A stretch of 64,000 nucleotides of DNA. It comes from Catellatospora bangladeshensis (GTDB taxonomy: Bacteria; Actinomycetota; Actinomycetes; Mycobacteriales; Micromonosporaceae). The position numbers were made by a program, and so were the translations under genes. Numbering within the stretch: the stretch's first letter is position 1; each line of letters begins with the position of its first letter. The stretch is from contig NZ_BONF01000032.1 of the NCBI RefSeq assembly GCF_016862575.1, forward strand, positions 1-64,000. The letters are read 5' to 3'. Shown piece after piece: positions 21,159 to 29,434 of the stretch. The notes beneath the pieces were generated by a model that was not told the origin of the DNA, made no database searches, and saw only the letters and a list, made by a program, of their open reading frames with translations.

Positions 21159-21242
21159 CAAGATCGCGTCGATCTTGCGCGAAGTGTTGCCCTTTTGCCC
21201 GGTTTATGCGTGTCGCACCCGCAGTTCACGCAAGATCGGCGG
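21159..21242. repeat. Interspersed palindrome, family 2, copy B
   Basis: Arms CAAGATCGCGTCGATCTTG plus CGCGAAGTG, and CAGTTCACGCAAGATC, enclose a core with GCGTGTCGCACCCG. It sits between the convergent kinase (stop 21116) and lipoprotein (stop 21266) genes, where it can serve as a shared terminator. Same orientation as copy A at 9789-9909. Confidence 0.85.
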
Positions 21243-21265
21243 GAGAGAGAGGGGCGGGGGCGGGG

Positions 21266-21784
21266 TCAGCTGGGGGTGGGGCCGGCGCGGGTGCCGATGG
21301 GGGTTACGGCGAACCAGTGGCCGTCTTTGGCGTGGCCGTTGGTGTCGCCGGGCATGCGGTCGCCGGCGTAGCCGTAGAGGGGCCAGCCGGCCAGGGTGAG
21401 TTGTCTGGTGCCGTCGGGGCGGAGGACGGTGCCGACGAGCTGGCGGTCGATGCCCTCGACGCGGATGGGGTCGGCGGCGGGGACGGGGAGCCACTGGACG
21501 GTGCAGGCGCCGGTGCAGGCGGAGCGGGACGGGCGGGCCGAGTCGCGCTCGCTGCGGTAGAGGACGTAGCCCTGGGCGTCGATCACGACCCAGCCGAGGG
21601 TGTCGGAGCTGATGCCGTAGAGGGCGGCCTGGGGCTGCGAGGGGCGGCCGGCGGGGCTGAGGGGGGCCGTACGCGGCGGCTCCTGGTCGCTGCCGCAGCC
21701 ACCCAGTAGGGTCGTGACCAGCAGAAACACGGCGGCCAGCACCACGGGTGCGGGTCGCCGGGCGGTTTCCACCGGGTTACTCAT
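21266..21784 (-). CDS. Lipoprotein with two 'secreted repeat' motifs
   Basis: 172 residues, ATG start with GAGG upstream. The N-terminal signal ends in lipobox LLGGC (Cys30), so the protein should be anchored outside the membrane. The mature part has the family pattern twice: GYVLYRSERD followed by a C-x3-C-x5-P segment, and GWPLYGYAGDRMPGDTNG. This is the widespread actinobacterial 'secreted repeat of unknown function' lipoprotein family; some members have been linked to haem or redox functions, which I cannot confirm here. It is divergent from the solute-binding protein 57 bp away. Confidence 0.8.
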   Translation of the reverse strand: MSNPVETARRPAPVVLAAVFLLVTTLLGGCGSDQEPPRTAPLSPAGRPSQPQAALYGISSDTLGWVVIDAQGYVLYRSERDSARPSRSACTGACTVQWLPVPAADPIRVEGIDRQLVGTVLRPDGTRQLTLAGWPLYGYAGDRMPGDTNGHAKDGHWFAVTPIGTRAGPTPS

Positions 21785-21841
21785 CTAATCCTCACGCTCA
21801 TCCGGGCAGGATAGGCGCACCCTACGCGAGGAGTAAGTCTG

Positions 21842-22987
21842 TTGCGAGTGCCGTACGCACGGCTGACGGCGGTTCTGGCGCTGGTGGCGCTGGCGACCGC
21901 CGGCTGTGACGCGGCCGCGACCCCGCTCGCGACCCCGCAGGTGTGCGGCATGAAGGTCGCGGTGATCGGCCCGCTCACCGGCGACTCGGCCGATCTCGGC
22001 GGCAACATCCGCTCGGGCGCCGAGCTGGCGTTCGCGCAGTACCGCAAGCGCCACCCGGACTGCCCGGCGGAGCTGGTGGCCTTCGACTCGCAGGGCGATC
22101 CCAAGCAGGCCCCGGCGCTGGTGCAGAACATCGTCGCCGACCCGAAGATCATGGGCGTGATCGGCCCGGCCTTCTCCGGTGAGGCCGAGGCCGCCGGGCC
22201 ACTGCTCGACCAGGGCGGCGTACCCGTCGTCACGGTGTCGGCGACCCGCACCAACCTGTCCCAGCGCGGCTGGTCCACGTTCCACCGGCTGCTCGGCAAC
22301 GACGCCTCGCAAGGCCCCGCCGCGGCCCGCTACATCGACACCGTGCTCGGCGCACGCAAGGCGTTCGTCGTCGACGACACCGGCGCGTACGGGCGAGGGC
22401 TGGCCGACGAGGTCGCCGCCACGCTCAGCGGCAAGGTGGTGCAGCGCGCCTCGGTGCCGCCGCGCCAGGTCGACTTCTCCTCGGTGGTGAGCCAGATCCG
22501 CTCCGCCGGGGCCGACGTGGTCTTCTACGGCGGCTACTACTCCGGCGCGGGCACGCTGCTCAAGGCGATGCGCGAGGCGGGCGTGACGGCCGCGTTCGTG
22601 GCCGGCGACGGCGTCAAGGACGCGGGCTTCGTGCGCGCGGCCGGCAAGCGCGCCGCCGAGGGCGCCGTCATCACCTGCCCCTGCCTGCCGCCCGAGCGCG
22701 CCGCCCGGGACTTCCCCGGCAGCTATCGCGCCGAGTTCGGCCGGGACGCGGGCACCTACAGCGCCGAGGCGTACGACGCCGCCTCGATCTTCCTGGCCGG
22801 GTTCGAGGCCGGCCGGGCCACCCGCCGCGACATGGAGGCCTTCGTCGACGCGTATGCGCACGACGGGGTCACCGGGCGGCTGCAGTTCACACCCCAGGGC
22901 GAGCTCGTCGACACCGCTGTCGTGCTGTGGGCCTACCGGGTGACCGACGGCATGGTCGTCGCCGACCGCGAGATCCCACGTACCTAG
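21842..22987 (+). CDS. Solute-binding lipoprotein, branched-chain amino acid type
   Basis: 381 residues from a TTG at 21842 with GAGGAG upstream (a GTG two codons later is an alternative). Lipobox at TAGC (Cys22). The mature protein is a type I periplasmic-binding fold: VAVIGPLTGDSADLGGNIRS, the MGVIGPAFSGEAEA motif, VVTVSATRTNLSQRGW and YSAEAYDAASIFLAGFEAG. Ligand specificity cannot be read from the sequence. No ABC permease or ATPase gene is nearby, so it is an orphan. It is probably co-transcribed with the next gene (27 bp gap). Confidence 0.85.
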   Translation: MRVPYARLTAVLALVALATAGCDAAATPLATPQVCGMKVAVIGPLTGDSADLGGNIRSGAELAFAQYRKRHPDCPAELVAFDSQGDPKQAPALVQNIVADPKIMGVIGPAFSGEAEAAGPLLDQGGVPVVTVSATRTNLSQRGWSTFHRLLGNDASQGPAAARYIDTVLGARKAFVVDDTGAYGRGLADEVAATLSGKVVQRASVPPRQVDFSSVVSQIRSAGADVVFYGGYYSGAGTLLKAMREAGVTAAFVAGDGVKDAGFVRAAGKRAAEGAVITCPCLPPERAARDFPGSYRAEFGRDAGTYSAEAYDAASIFLAGFEAGRATRRDMEAFVDAYAHDGVTGRLQFTPQGELVDTAVVLWAYRVTDGMVVADREIPRT

Positions 22988-23014
22988 ATCATCTGCCTGA
23001 GAGGAGCACGTCCC

Positions 23015-23629
23015 ATGTCAGCGACCCTGATCGCGGACCTCCCGCGGCAAGCCGCGCCGGCCGGCGCCGACCCGCTGCAGCGCGCGCTCGCCCAGGCCCC
23101 GCTGGGCGCCTATCCCCTGCTCGAAGCCGCGTTCGCCTGGCAGGAGCTGCGCCCGTCCGGCTGGCACCGGCCCGGCACCGCGGCTGTCGCGCATACCTCC
23201 TCGGCCCCCGCGGCCACCCGCCTGGCCAGCCTGCTCTCGACGCTGACCTGGGCGAACGTGGTGCACACGGAGCGCGACGGGCTGCGCGTCGAGGTGCCGG
23301 CCGGGTCGTACAACCGGATCACCCGGGCGCTGACCGGTGCCTGGCGCAGCCGGACCCGGCTGCTCGCGGCGACGCCCGCCGCTGCCGACGCCCGCCAGGC
23401 GGCACTCGGCCTGTGGCGGATGGCGCTGCTCACCGGCGGGGTCGAGGCCAGGCCCGGCCGGCTGACGGTGCGCGCCGGGTCACAGGCCGCGGCGCAGGCC
23501 CTGGTCGCCGCCGCGGCCCGGCTCGGCTTGGAGGCGGTCACCGAGGGCCCGCGCGAGGGCACCCAGGTGGTGCGTGTGGCCGGGCCGCAGGTCCATCAGC
23601 TGCTCAGCGAAGCCACCGGCGTGCGCTGA
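23015..23629 (+). CDS. Unrecognised protein resembling the LAGLIDADG half of WhiA
   Basis: 204 residues, ATG with GAGAGGAG upstream. No database family comes to mind for the whole protein. Residues about 125-204 (LWRMALLTGG, RLTVRAGSQAAAQALVAAA, ARLGLEAV, VVRVAGPQVHQLLSE) align by eye with the second half of the N-terminal LAGLIDADG-like region of WhiA (AWRGAFLAHG, then PEAALALVGAARRLG, then RVVVRDGEAIGALL). About 65-115 could be the first half. The WhiA helix-turn-helix C-terminus is absent. This is my inference. It follows the solute-binding lipoprotein by 27 bp; no signal peptide or membrane segment is seen. Confidence 0.55.
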   Translation: MSATLIADLPRQAAPAGADPLQRALAQAPLGAYPLLEAAFAWQELRPSGWHRPGTAAVAHTSSAPAATRLASLLSTLTWANVVHTERDGLRVEVPAGSYNRITRALTGAWRSRTRLLAATPAAADARQAALGLWRMALLTGGVEARPGRLTVRAGSQAAAQALVAAAARLGLEAVTEGPREGTQVVRVAGPQVHQLLSEATGVR

Positions 23630-23635
23630 GTCAGG

Positions 23636-23688
23636 GTGCGCGGCGGGGCCAGGCTACACGCCACCCTCCGGCGTGCCCCGCCGCGCAC
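23636..23688 (+). terminator. Hairpin after the WhiA-like gene
   Basis: 14-bp perfect stem (GTGCGCGGCGGGGC with its complement) around a 25-base loop that can itself fold. It begins 7 bp after the stop codon and probably ends this operon. Confidence 0.65.
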
Positions 23689-23717
23689 GCCCAGGATGCC
23701 TACCACAGTTCCGGCCG

Positions 23718-23784
23718 CTTTGCTCTGCACACAAATACGCACCGGACCACCGGCGTCGGGTGCGTATTTGTGTGCAGAGCAAAG
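23718..23784. repeat. Long perfect palindrome (family 4)
   Basis: 26-bp perfect arms, beginning CTTTGCTCTGCACACAAATA, with a 15-base loop, between the convergent stops at 23629 and 23817. The arms are unusually AT-rich for this genome, and the stem is much longer than a normal terminator. It probably serves aroQ as a terminator but looks like a mobile palindrome. Confidence 0.85.
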
Positions 23785-23816
23785 GCGATGCGACGGTATG
23801 CCGTGTCCGGCGGCGG

Positions 23817-24251
23817 TCAGCGGTCCAGCAGGTGGAAGACGTGCTCCAGGGCGAGGCGGTAGCCGTCGACGCCGAGGCCGGCGATGACGCCGGTGGCCAC
23901 GGCGGAGACCACCGAGTGGTGCCGGAACTCCTCGCGGGCGTGGATGTTGGAGATGTGCACCTCGACCAGCGGGCCGTTGAGCATCGCGCACGCGTCGCGC
24001 ACGGCGTAGGAGTAGTGGCTCCAGGCGCCGGGGTTGAGCACCACCGCCGCGCGCTCGTCGGCGGCCTGGTGCAGCCAGCCGACCAGCTCGGCCTCGGCGT
24101 CCGTCTGCCGGCACTCGACGTCCAGCCCGAGCTGTGAGCCGGTCTTCTCGCACAGCTCGACGAGCGTGGCGTACGTGGTGGCGCCGTACACGTCGACCTG
24201 GCGGGTGCCGAGGCGGCCCAGGTTGACGCCGTTGAGCACGTAGACCTTCAT
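23817..24251 (-). CDS. aroQ: 3-dehydroquinate dehydratase, type II
   Basis: Third step of the shikimate pathway; dodecameric enzyme. 144 residues, ATG start. It begins [21 protein letters not shown] with the catalytic Arg/Tyr loop, then [16 protein letters not shown] and the histidine motif [17 protein letters not shown]. Last gene of aroC-aroK-aroB-aroQ, 17 bp after aroB. Confidence 0.95.
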   Translation of the reverse strand: MKVYVLNGVNLGRLGTRQVDVYGATTYATLVELCEKTGSQLGLDVECRQTDAEAELVGWLHQAADERAAVVLNPGAWSHYSYAVRDACAMLNGPLVEVHISNIHAREEFRHHSVVSAVATGVIAGLGVDGYRLALEHVFHLLDR

Positions 24252-24268
24252 GCATGCGTCCTAACGGG

Positions 24269-25345
24269 TCAGGCGGCGACGGACCGGTAGGCCGCGGCGA
24301 GCAGCGCCTCGTCGTCCACGGGCACGGTGACCGGCTGGGCCAGGCCGTCCAGCAGCACGAAGCGCAGCGCCCGGCCGCGGGCCTTCTTGTCCACGGACAT
24401 GGTGGCGCGCAGCTCGTCCCAGGCGTCGGCCGGGTAGGAGACGGGCAGCCCGAGCGAGCTCAGGATGGCCGCGTGCCGCGCCTCGGTGGCCTCGTCCAGG
24501 CGGCCGGTGAGCACGCTGAGCCGCGCGGCGTAGACGAGCCCGACGCTGACCGCGTGCCCGTGCGACCAGCGGTACTGCTCGCGGCGCTCGATGGCGTGGC
24601 CGAGCGTGTGACCGTAGTTGAGGATCTCGCGCAGCCCGGCCTCGCGCAGGTCCTCGCCGACCACCCGGGCCTTCACCGCGATCTTGCGTTCGATCAGCTC
24701 GCGCAGCACCGGCCCGGCCGGGTCCACGGCAGCCGCCGGGTCGCGCTCGATCAGATCGAGGATCATCGGGTCGGCGATGAAGCCGCCCTTGACCACCTCG
24801 GCCATCCCGGCGAGCAGCTGCTCGCGGGGCAGGGTGGCCAGCGCGTCGGTGGCGCACAGCACCCCGGCGGGCGGGTGGAACGCGCCGACCAGGTTCTTGC
24901 CGGCGGCGGTGTTCACCCCTGTCTTGCCGCCGACGGCCGCGTCGACCATGCCGTTGATGCTGGTGGAGACCGGGACCCAGCGCACCCCGCGCAGCCAGCA
25001 GGCGGCGACGAAGCCGGCCAGGTCGGTCGCGGCGCCGCCGCCCACACCGACCACGACGTCGTTACGCGTGAAGGACGCCCTGCCCAGCTCGTCCCAGCAG
25101 CGCTCGGCGACCGCGATGCTCTTGCCGGCTTCGGCGTCAGGCACCTCGACCATGACCACTTCGGTGCCGGAACCGGTCAGCAGCGCGGCGGCCTGCTCGG
25201 CGTAGCCGCGTACGGGCGGGGCGTAGAGCACCGCGGCCCGGTCGGCGCCCTTGGTGACGGTGGGCAGTTCGGCCAGCACGCCGGGGCCGACGAAGACGTC
25301 GTACGGCCGCTCGCCGCCGACGGGGATCCGGGTCAGGTCCGGCAC
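24269..25345 (-). CDS. aroB: 3-dehydroquinate synthase
   Basis: Second shikimate step, NAD- and metal-dependent. 358 residues from the GTG at 25345, two bases after the aroK stop; the longer open frame is a shadow of aroK. Nucleotide motif VVGVGGGAATDLAGFVAA, VPVSTSINGMVDAAVGGKTG, the GMAEVVKGGFIADP lysine region and the metal ligand motif LNYGHTLGHAIE. Normal length. Confidence 0.96.
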   Translation of the reverse strand: MPDLTRIPVGGERPYDVFVGPGVLAELPTVTKGADRAAVLYAPPVRGYAEQAAALLTGSGTEVVMVEVPDAEAGKSIAVAERCWDELGRASFTRNDVVVGVGGGAATDLAGFVAACWLRGVRWVPVSTSINGMVDAAVGGKTGVNTAAGKNLVGAFHPPAGVLCATDALATLPREQLLAGMAEVVKGGFIADPMILDLIERDPAAAVDPAGPVLRELIERKIAVKARVVGEDLREAGLREILNYGHTLGHAIERREQYRWSHGHAVSVGLVYAARLSVLTGRLDEATEARHAAILSSLGLPVSYPADAWDELRATMSVDKKARGRALRFVLLDGLAQPVTVPVDDEALLAAAYRSVAA

Positions 25346-25347
25346 GG

Positions 25348-25854
25348 TCAGCCCTTCAGCAGCTCGACGAGTTCGGCGGTGATCTCCTCCGGGGTGCGCC
25401 CGTCGGTGGCCACGGTGAACGTGGCGACCTGCTCGTACAGCGGCCGGCGCTGGTCGAGCAGGAAGCGCAGGGTGGCGCGCGGGTTGAGGGCCAGCAGCGG
25501 GCGGCCCTGGCTCAGGCCCGTGCGGGCCACCGCGTCGGACAGCTCGACGCTGAGGTAGACCACGGTGTGCCCGGCCAGCAGGTCCCGGTTGGCCTCGGCG
25601 AGGATCGCGCCGCCGCCCAGCGCCAGCACGCCCTCGTGCTCGGCGAGCGCGGCCGCGACGGCGGCCGACTCCATCGCCCGGAAGTGCTGCTCGCCCTCGT
25701 CGATGAAGATCTCCGAGATCGGCTTGCCCGCCGCCGCCTCGACGTCGGCGTCGGTGTCGCGGAACGGCACCCCGTACGCCTGCGCCAGCAGCTGGCCCAC
25801 GGTGGACTTGCCCGCCCCGGGCGCGCCCACCAGCACGCACAACGGCCTGCTCAC
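25348..25854 (-). CDS. aroK: Shikimate kinase
   Basis: Phosphorylates shikimate. 168 residues, GTG start with GGAG six bases upstream. P-loop GAPGAGKST (10-18), shikimate-binding [17 protein letters not shown] and the lid [19 protein letters not shown]. Close spacing to aroC (13 bp) and aroB (2 bp) indicates one transcript. Confidence 0.96.
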   Translation of the reverse strand: MSRPLCVLVGAPGAGKSTVGQLLAQAYGVPFRDTDADVEAAAGKPISEIFIDEGEQHFRAMESAAVAAALAEHEGVLALGGGAILAEANRDLLAGHTVVYLSVELSDAVARTGLSQGRPLLALNPRATLRFLLDQRRPLYEQVATFTVATDGRTPEEITAELVELLKG

Positions 25855-25867
25855 GGTCGTCTCCTCC

Positions 25868-27046
25868 TCAGCGGATCAGCAGGTTGTCCAGGTAGCCGGC
25901 GACGTTGCGCCGGATCTCGGGCACCGAGTCGCCGCCGAACTTCTCGACGGCCGCCTCGGCCAGCACCAGCGCCATCATCGCCTCGGCGACGATCGCCGCG
26001 GCGGGCACCGCGCACACGTCGGAGCGCTGGTTGATGGCGGTGGCGACCTCGCCCGTGGTGACGTCCACGGTGGACAGGGCCCGGTTCAGCGAGGAGATCG
26101 GCTTCATCGCGGCGCGTACCCGCAGCGGCTCGCCGGAGGTGATGCCGCCCTCCAGGCCGCCGGCCCGGTCGGTGACCCGCTTCACGCCGTCGGGCGTGGG
26201 CACGATCTCGTCGTGCGCCACCGAGCCGCGCGAGCGCGCCTGGGTGAACGCGTCGCCGATCTCGACACCCTTGATGGCCTGGATGGACATCAGCGCGGTG
26301 GCGATGCGGGCGTCGAGCTTGCGGTCCCACTGGGTGTGCGTGCCCAGGCCCGGCGGCACGCCGTAGGCGAGCACCTCGACGATGCCGCCGAGGGTGTCGG
26401 CGTCGCGCTTGGCGGCGTCGACCTCGGCGACCATGCGCTCGCTGGCCTGCGGGTCCAGGCAGCGCAGCGGGTCGGCGTCGATGCGCTCGGTGTCGCCGGG
26501 CACCGGCACCAGGCCGGGCTTGGCCGCGACCGAGCCCAGCTCGATGACGTGCGACAGGATTTCGATGCCGAGCGCCTGGCGCAGCAGCGACCGGGCCACG
26601 GTGCCGACGGCGACGCGGGCCGCGGTCTCCCGGGCGCTGGCGCGCTCCAGGATCGGCCGGGCGTCGTCGTGACCGTACTTCTGCATGCCCGCCAGATCGG
26701 CGTGGCCGGGGCGGGGTCGGGTCAGCGGCGCGTTGCGGGCCTGCTTGGCCAGCAGCTCCGGGTCCACCGGGTCGGCCGACATGACCGTCTCCCACTTGGG
26801 CCACTCGGAGTTGCCGACCTGGATGGCGACCGGGCTGCCCAGCGTGCGGCCGTGCCGTACGCCGCCGAGGATCGTCACCACGTCCTGCTCGAAGGCCATG
26901 CGCGCGCCGCGGCCGTAGCCGAGGCGGCGGCGGGCCAGCTCGAGGCCGATCTCGTCACTGGTGATCTCGATTCCGGCGGGCACGCCGTCGAGCACGGCGA
27001 CCAGCGCCTGCCCGTGCGACTCCCCTGCGGTCAGCCAACGCAACAC
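25868..27046 (-). CDS. aroC: Chorismate synthase
   Basis: Last step to chorismate; requires reduced FMN. 392 residues from the GTG at 27046 ([11 protein letters not shown] follows directly); a GTG at 27052 is a close alternative. Signatures: [18 protein letters not shown] near the start, [34 protein letters not shown], and [16 protein letters not shown] near the C-terminus. First gene of the aro run. aroE is separated from it by the accessory block 27113-31126. Confidence 0.96.
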   Translation of the reverse strand: MLRWLTAGESHGQALVAVLDGVPAGIEITSDEIGLELARRRLGYGRGARMAFEQDVVTILGGVRHGRTLGSPVAIQVGNSEWPKWETVMSADPVDPELLAKQARNAPLTRPRPGHADLAGMQKYGHDDARPILERASARETAARVAVGTVARSLLRQALGIEILSHVIELGSVAAKPGLVPVPGDTERIDADPLRCLDPQASERMVAEVDAAKRDADTLGGIVEVLAYGVPPGLGTHTQWDRKLDARIATALMSIQAIKGVEIGDAFTQARSRGSVAHDEIVPTPDGVKRVTDRAGGLEGGITSGEPLRVRAAMKPISSLNRALSTVDVTTGEVATAINQRSDVCAVPAAAIVAEAMMALVLAEAAVEKFGGDSVPEIRRNVAGYLDNLLIR

Positions 27047-27112
27047 GATCACCAGTCTGTCACGGCGCGGGCCCGCCACTCCTCGCAGGCCCGCGCGTGC
27101 CACCAGTCGGGA

Positions 27113-29194
27113 TCACTTGATCCGGAGCGGGACGGGTTCGCTGCGGTCGCTGCCGACCCGGGCGACGATCTCGTACGCCCCCACGGCCGGCGACGACCCG
27201 TCGGGCACCCGCCGTCCGCCCTTCTTCTCGCAGGTGTTGCTCTGCTTGCCGTTCCAGGTGACGGTGTAGCTGCGGGAGTCGCCGGGGCCGAGGCGCACCA
27301 CCTGGTTGCCGTGCAGCGGGCCGCAGTCGTCGGACGACCACACCTTCTCCCCGTCGCGCAGCAGCTGCAGCTCCTGCAGGTCGGCGCCGAGGTCGCGGAC
27401 GCACGAGCGCTTGGCCGTGTTCTGTACCTTGAGCGTGATGTTCAGCGGGCTCTTGCGGTCCACCGCCGCCTTCGCCGGTGACGCCGACACCTTCAGCTCG
27501 TCGTCCGTGCACAGCTTCTTGTCCACCTTGGCGGCCTTGGGCGCGGCACCGGCCTTGTCGGCGTAGCGGACCCGGTAGAGCTTGGCCTTCGGCGCGTACG
27601 GCCCGTCCTTGGCGTCGTCGGGGTAGAGCGCGCTGAAGTAGAGCCCGTCGGTGCCGGCGGCCAGTCCCGCGATGGTGGACTTGCCGTTGCCGTTGTACTC
27701 GACCAGCGTCTTCGGGCCGGTGACCTTGCCCTTCGCGTCGAAGGCGAACATCACGATGCGCTTGCCGCGCACCTGCGGCCCGGACGCGTACGTCGGCCCG
27801 CTCTCCGAGATGTACGCGTTGCCGTACACCTCCTTCGGGAACCCGGCGCCCTGCCCGTTCTCCTCCTGCACGAACGTGATGCCGACCGGGGCGTGCGCCA
27901 CGCTCCAGTTGTAGAGCGCCTTGTTCTTCATCGCGCTGTCGCCGACGTACCAGCCGAAGTCGGTCCCCCGGGTGACCCGCGCGAACCGGTCCATGGACGG
28001 GCCGTTCTCCACCGAGTAGTGCTGGCCGTCGGCGGCCCGCCAGGCACCGCCGAACGGGTTGCGGAAGCCGAGCGCGAAGACGTAGTCCCTGGCCTTGATG
28101 CCGTCGTCGGCGTCGTAGAACGGGTTGTCCTGCGGCGCGCTGCCGTCCAGGTTGAGCCGCAGCACCTTGCCCCGGAACGAGTTCTTGTCCTTGGCCGTCT
28201 TCGGCTCGAACGCGTCGGCGACGTGCACGTACAGCCTGCCGTCCGGCCCGATGGTGAGGTTGGAGATCTGGTGCGAGGCGACCATGTCCTCGCCCTTCAT
28301 GTCCAGCACCGTGGTCACCTTCGTCGCGGTGAGACCGTCGTCGGAGCTGGTCAGCCGCACCACCTTCGGGAAGAACCGGCTCCCGGCCTTGTAGACCAGG
28401 GCGGCGAACAGGTCGCCCGACTCCGGCTCGACCGTGATGCCGCCCAGCCCGAACTCCCCGTCCCCGGGGAACTTGTCGGTCGGGTCGAAGTTCAGCAGGT
28501 CCTTGGCGTACGTCGTGACGCTGAAGTCGCCCCGGACCACCTTGATCTGCCCGTACAGCTCGTTTACGTAGAAGCGCGGCGCGGCCGGGTCGGCCGGGTG
28601 CCGCGCCGCCATCGCGATACCGACCGGCAGCGCGAACCCGGACGCGACCTCCTCGACCACGTACCCGTCCTGCAGGGTGCGCCACTGCGGCGCGCCCGGC
28701 AGCGGCGCGAGCTGCACGTCGGTGCGGAAGGTGCGGGTGGCGTACGGGCTCCACTGCGTCGCCGGATCGGCCGAGGAGGAGCGGAACCGGGCCCGCACCT
28801 CGAAGTCACGCCCCGGCGGCAGCTCCGCCTGCCCGGCCAGCGAGCCCTCGAAGTGCCCGTTGCCGAGGTGCGCGTGCAGCCGGGTGGCGCCGTGCACGCA
28901 CTGGCCGGACCAGACCCGCTCCACCGGGGCGGGCGCGACCGACCAGATCTCCCAGTCGCTGCACGCGTGCGTGTCGTGCACGTCCGGGTCGGCGAACGGC
29001 TGCGCCTCCATGTGCACGTCGGCGCCGTTGAGCAGCTGGCCGTCCACCGACGGCTCGCTGATCAGCGGCGGCAGCGGCGCGACCGACGGGGCGTGGGAGG
29101 AGGCCGGGCCCGCGAACGAGACCAGCCCCGCCACCGCCACGACCACGGCGGTCAGCACCGCCTCCACGGCGACCGTGACCCTGCGAGCGTTCAT
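27113..29194 (-). CDS. Exported PQQ-type glucose/sorbosone dehydrogenase-like protein
   Basis: 693 residues from the ATG at 29194 (a GTG 7 codons upstream is possible). Sec signal at 1-35. Residues about 45-165 form an N-terminal domain I do not recognise (with HACSDWEIW and CVHGATRLHAHLG). About 175-560 is the six-bladed sugar-dehydrogenase propeller: VASGFALPVGIAM, EFGLGGITVEP, SHQISNLTIGPDGRLYVHV, ALGFRNPFGGAW. A C-terminal domain of about 130 residues with four Cys (CTDDELKVSASP, CVRDLGADLQ, DDCGP, NTCEKKGG) looks like an actinobacterial extracellular beta-sandwich. The substrate is unknown, and no PQQ synthesis genes are nearby. Confidence 0.75.
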   Translation of the reverse strand: MNARRVTVAVEAVLTAVVVAVAGLVSFAGPASSHAPSVAPLPPLISEPSVDGQLLNGADVHMEAQPFADPDVHDTHACSDWEIWSVAPAPVERVWSGQCVHGATRLHAHLGNGHFEGSLAGQAELPPGRDFEVRARFRSSSADPATQWSPYATRTFRTDVQLAPLPGAPQWRTLQDGYVVEEVASGFALPVGIAMAARHPADPAAPRFYVNELYGQIKVVRGDFSVTTYAKDLLNFDPTDKFPGDGEFGLGGITVEPESGDLFAALVYKAGSRFFPKVVRLTSSDDGLTATKVTTVLDMKGEDMVASHQISNLTIGPDGRLYVHVADAFEPKTAKDKNSFRGKVLRLNLDGSAPQDNPFYDADDGIKARDYVFALGFRNPFGGAWRAADGQHYSVENGPSMDRFARVTRGTDFGWYVGDSAMKNKALYNWSVAHAPVGITFVQEENGQGAGFPKEVYGNAYISESGPTYASGPQVRGKRIVMFAFDAKGKVTGPKTLVEYNGNGKSTIAGLAAGTDGLYFSALYPDDAKDGPYAPKAKLYRVRYADKAGAAPKAAKVDKKLCTDDELKVSASPAKAAVDRKSPLNITLKVQNTAKRSCVRDLGADLQELQLLRDGEKVWSSDDCGPLHGNQVVRLGPGDSRSYTVTWNGKQSNTCEKKGGRRVPDGSSPAVGAYEIVARVGSDRSEPVPLRIK

Positions 29195-29314
29195 GACCGG
29201 CCCCCGGCTCCGCACGACGAAACGACCGCGCCAGGCTACCCGCGTAAAACGGAATCTAAGCCCCTAACACGCTCAAACCTGTCATACTGCACAGCTTCCG
29301 AAACGCGAGCGCCT

Positions 29315-29399
29315 GGCGGGGTTCGTTCGGCGAACCGCCGTCAGTTTCGGGGAAAGTGCACGAGCAAGGCGGCAGGAGCCGGCAATCTCCCCGAAACTG
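29315..29399. repeat. Palindrome family 3, copy D, with a preceding hairpin
   Basis: CAGTTTCGGGGA (29342-29353) pairs with TCCCCGAAACTG (29388-29399) across 34 bases. Just before it a hairpin at 29315-29339 (GGCGG, TTCG stem with a bulge) can form. It lies between the phosphodiesterase stop (29435) and the dehydrogenase start (29194). Copy E at 43771-43830 shares the arm sequence. Confidence 0.7.
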
Positions 29400-29434
29400 G
29401 ACGCCGCTCAGGGCGGGCCTGACGGTGGCGAAGG

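Noticed and set aside
24269-25840. Apparent AroK-AroB fusion frame
   Set aside because: The upstream part is a shadow of aroK; aroB has its own GTG two bases after the aroK stop.
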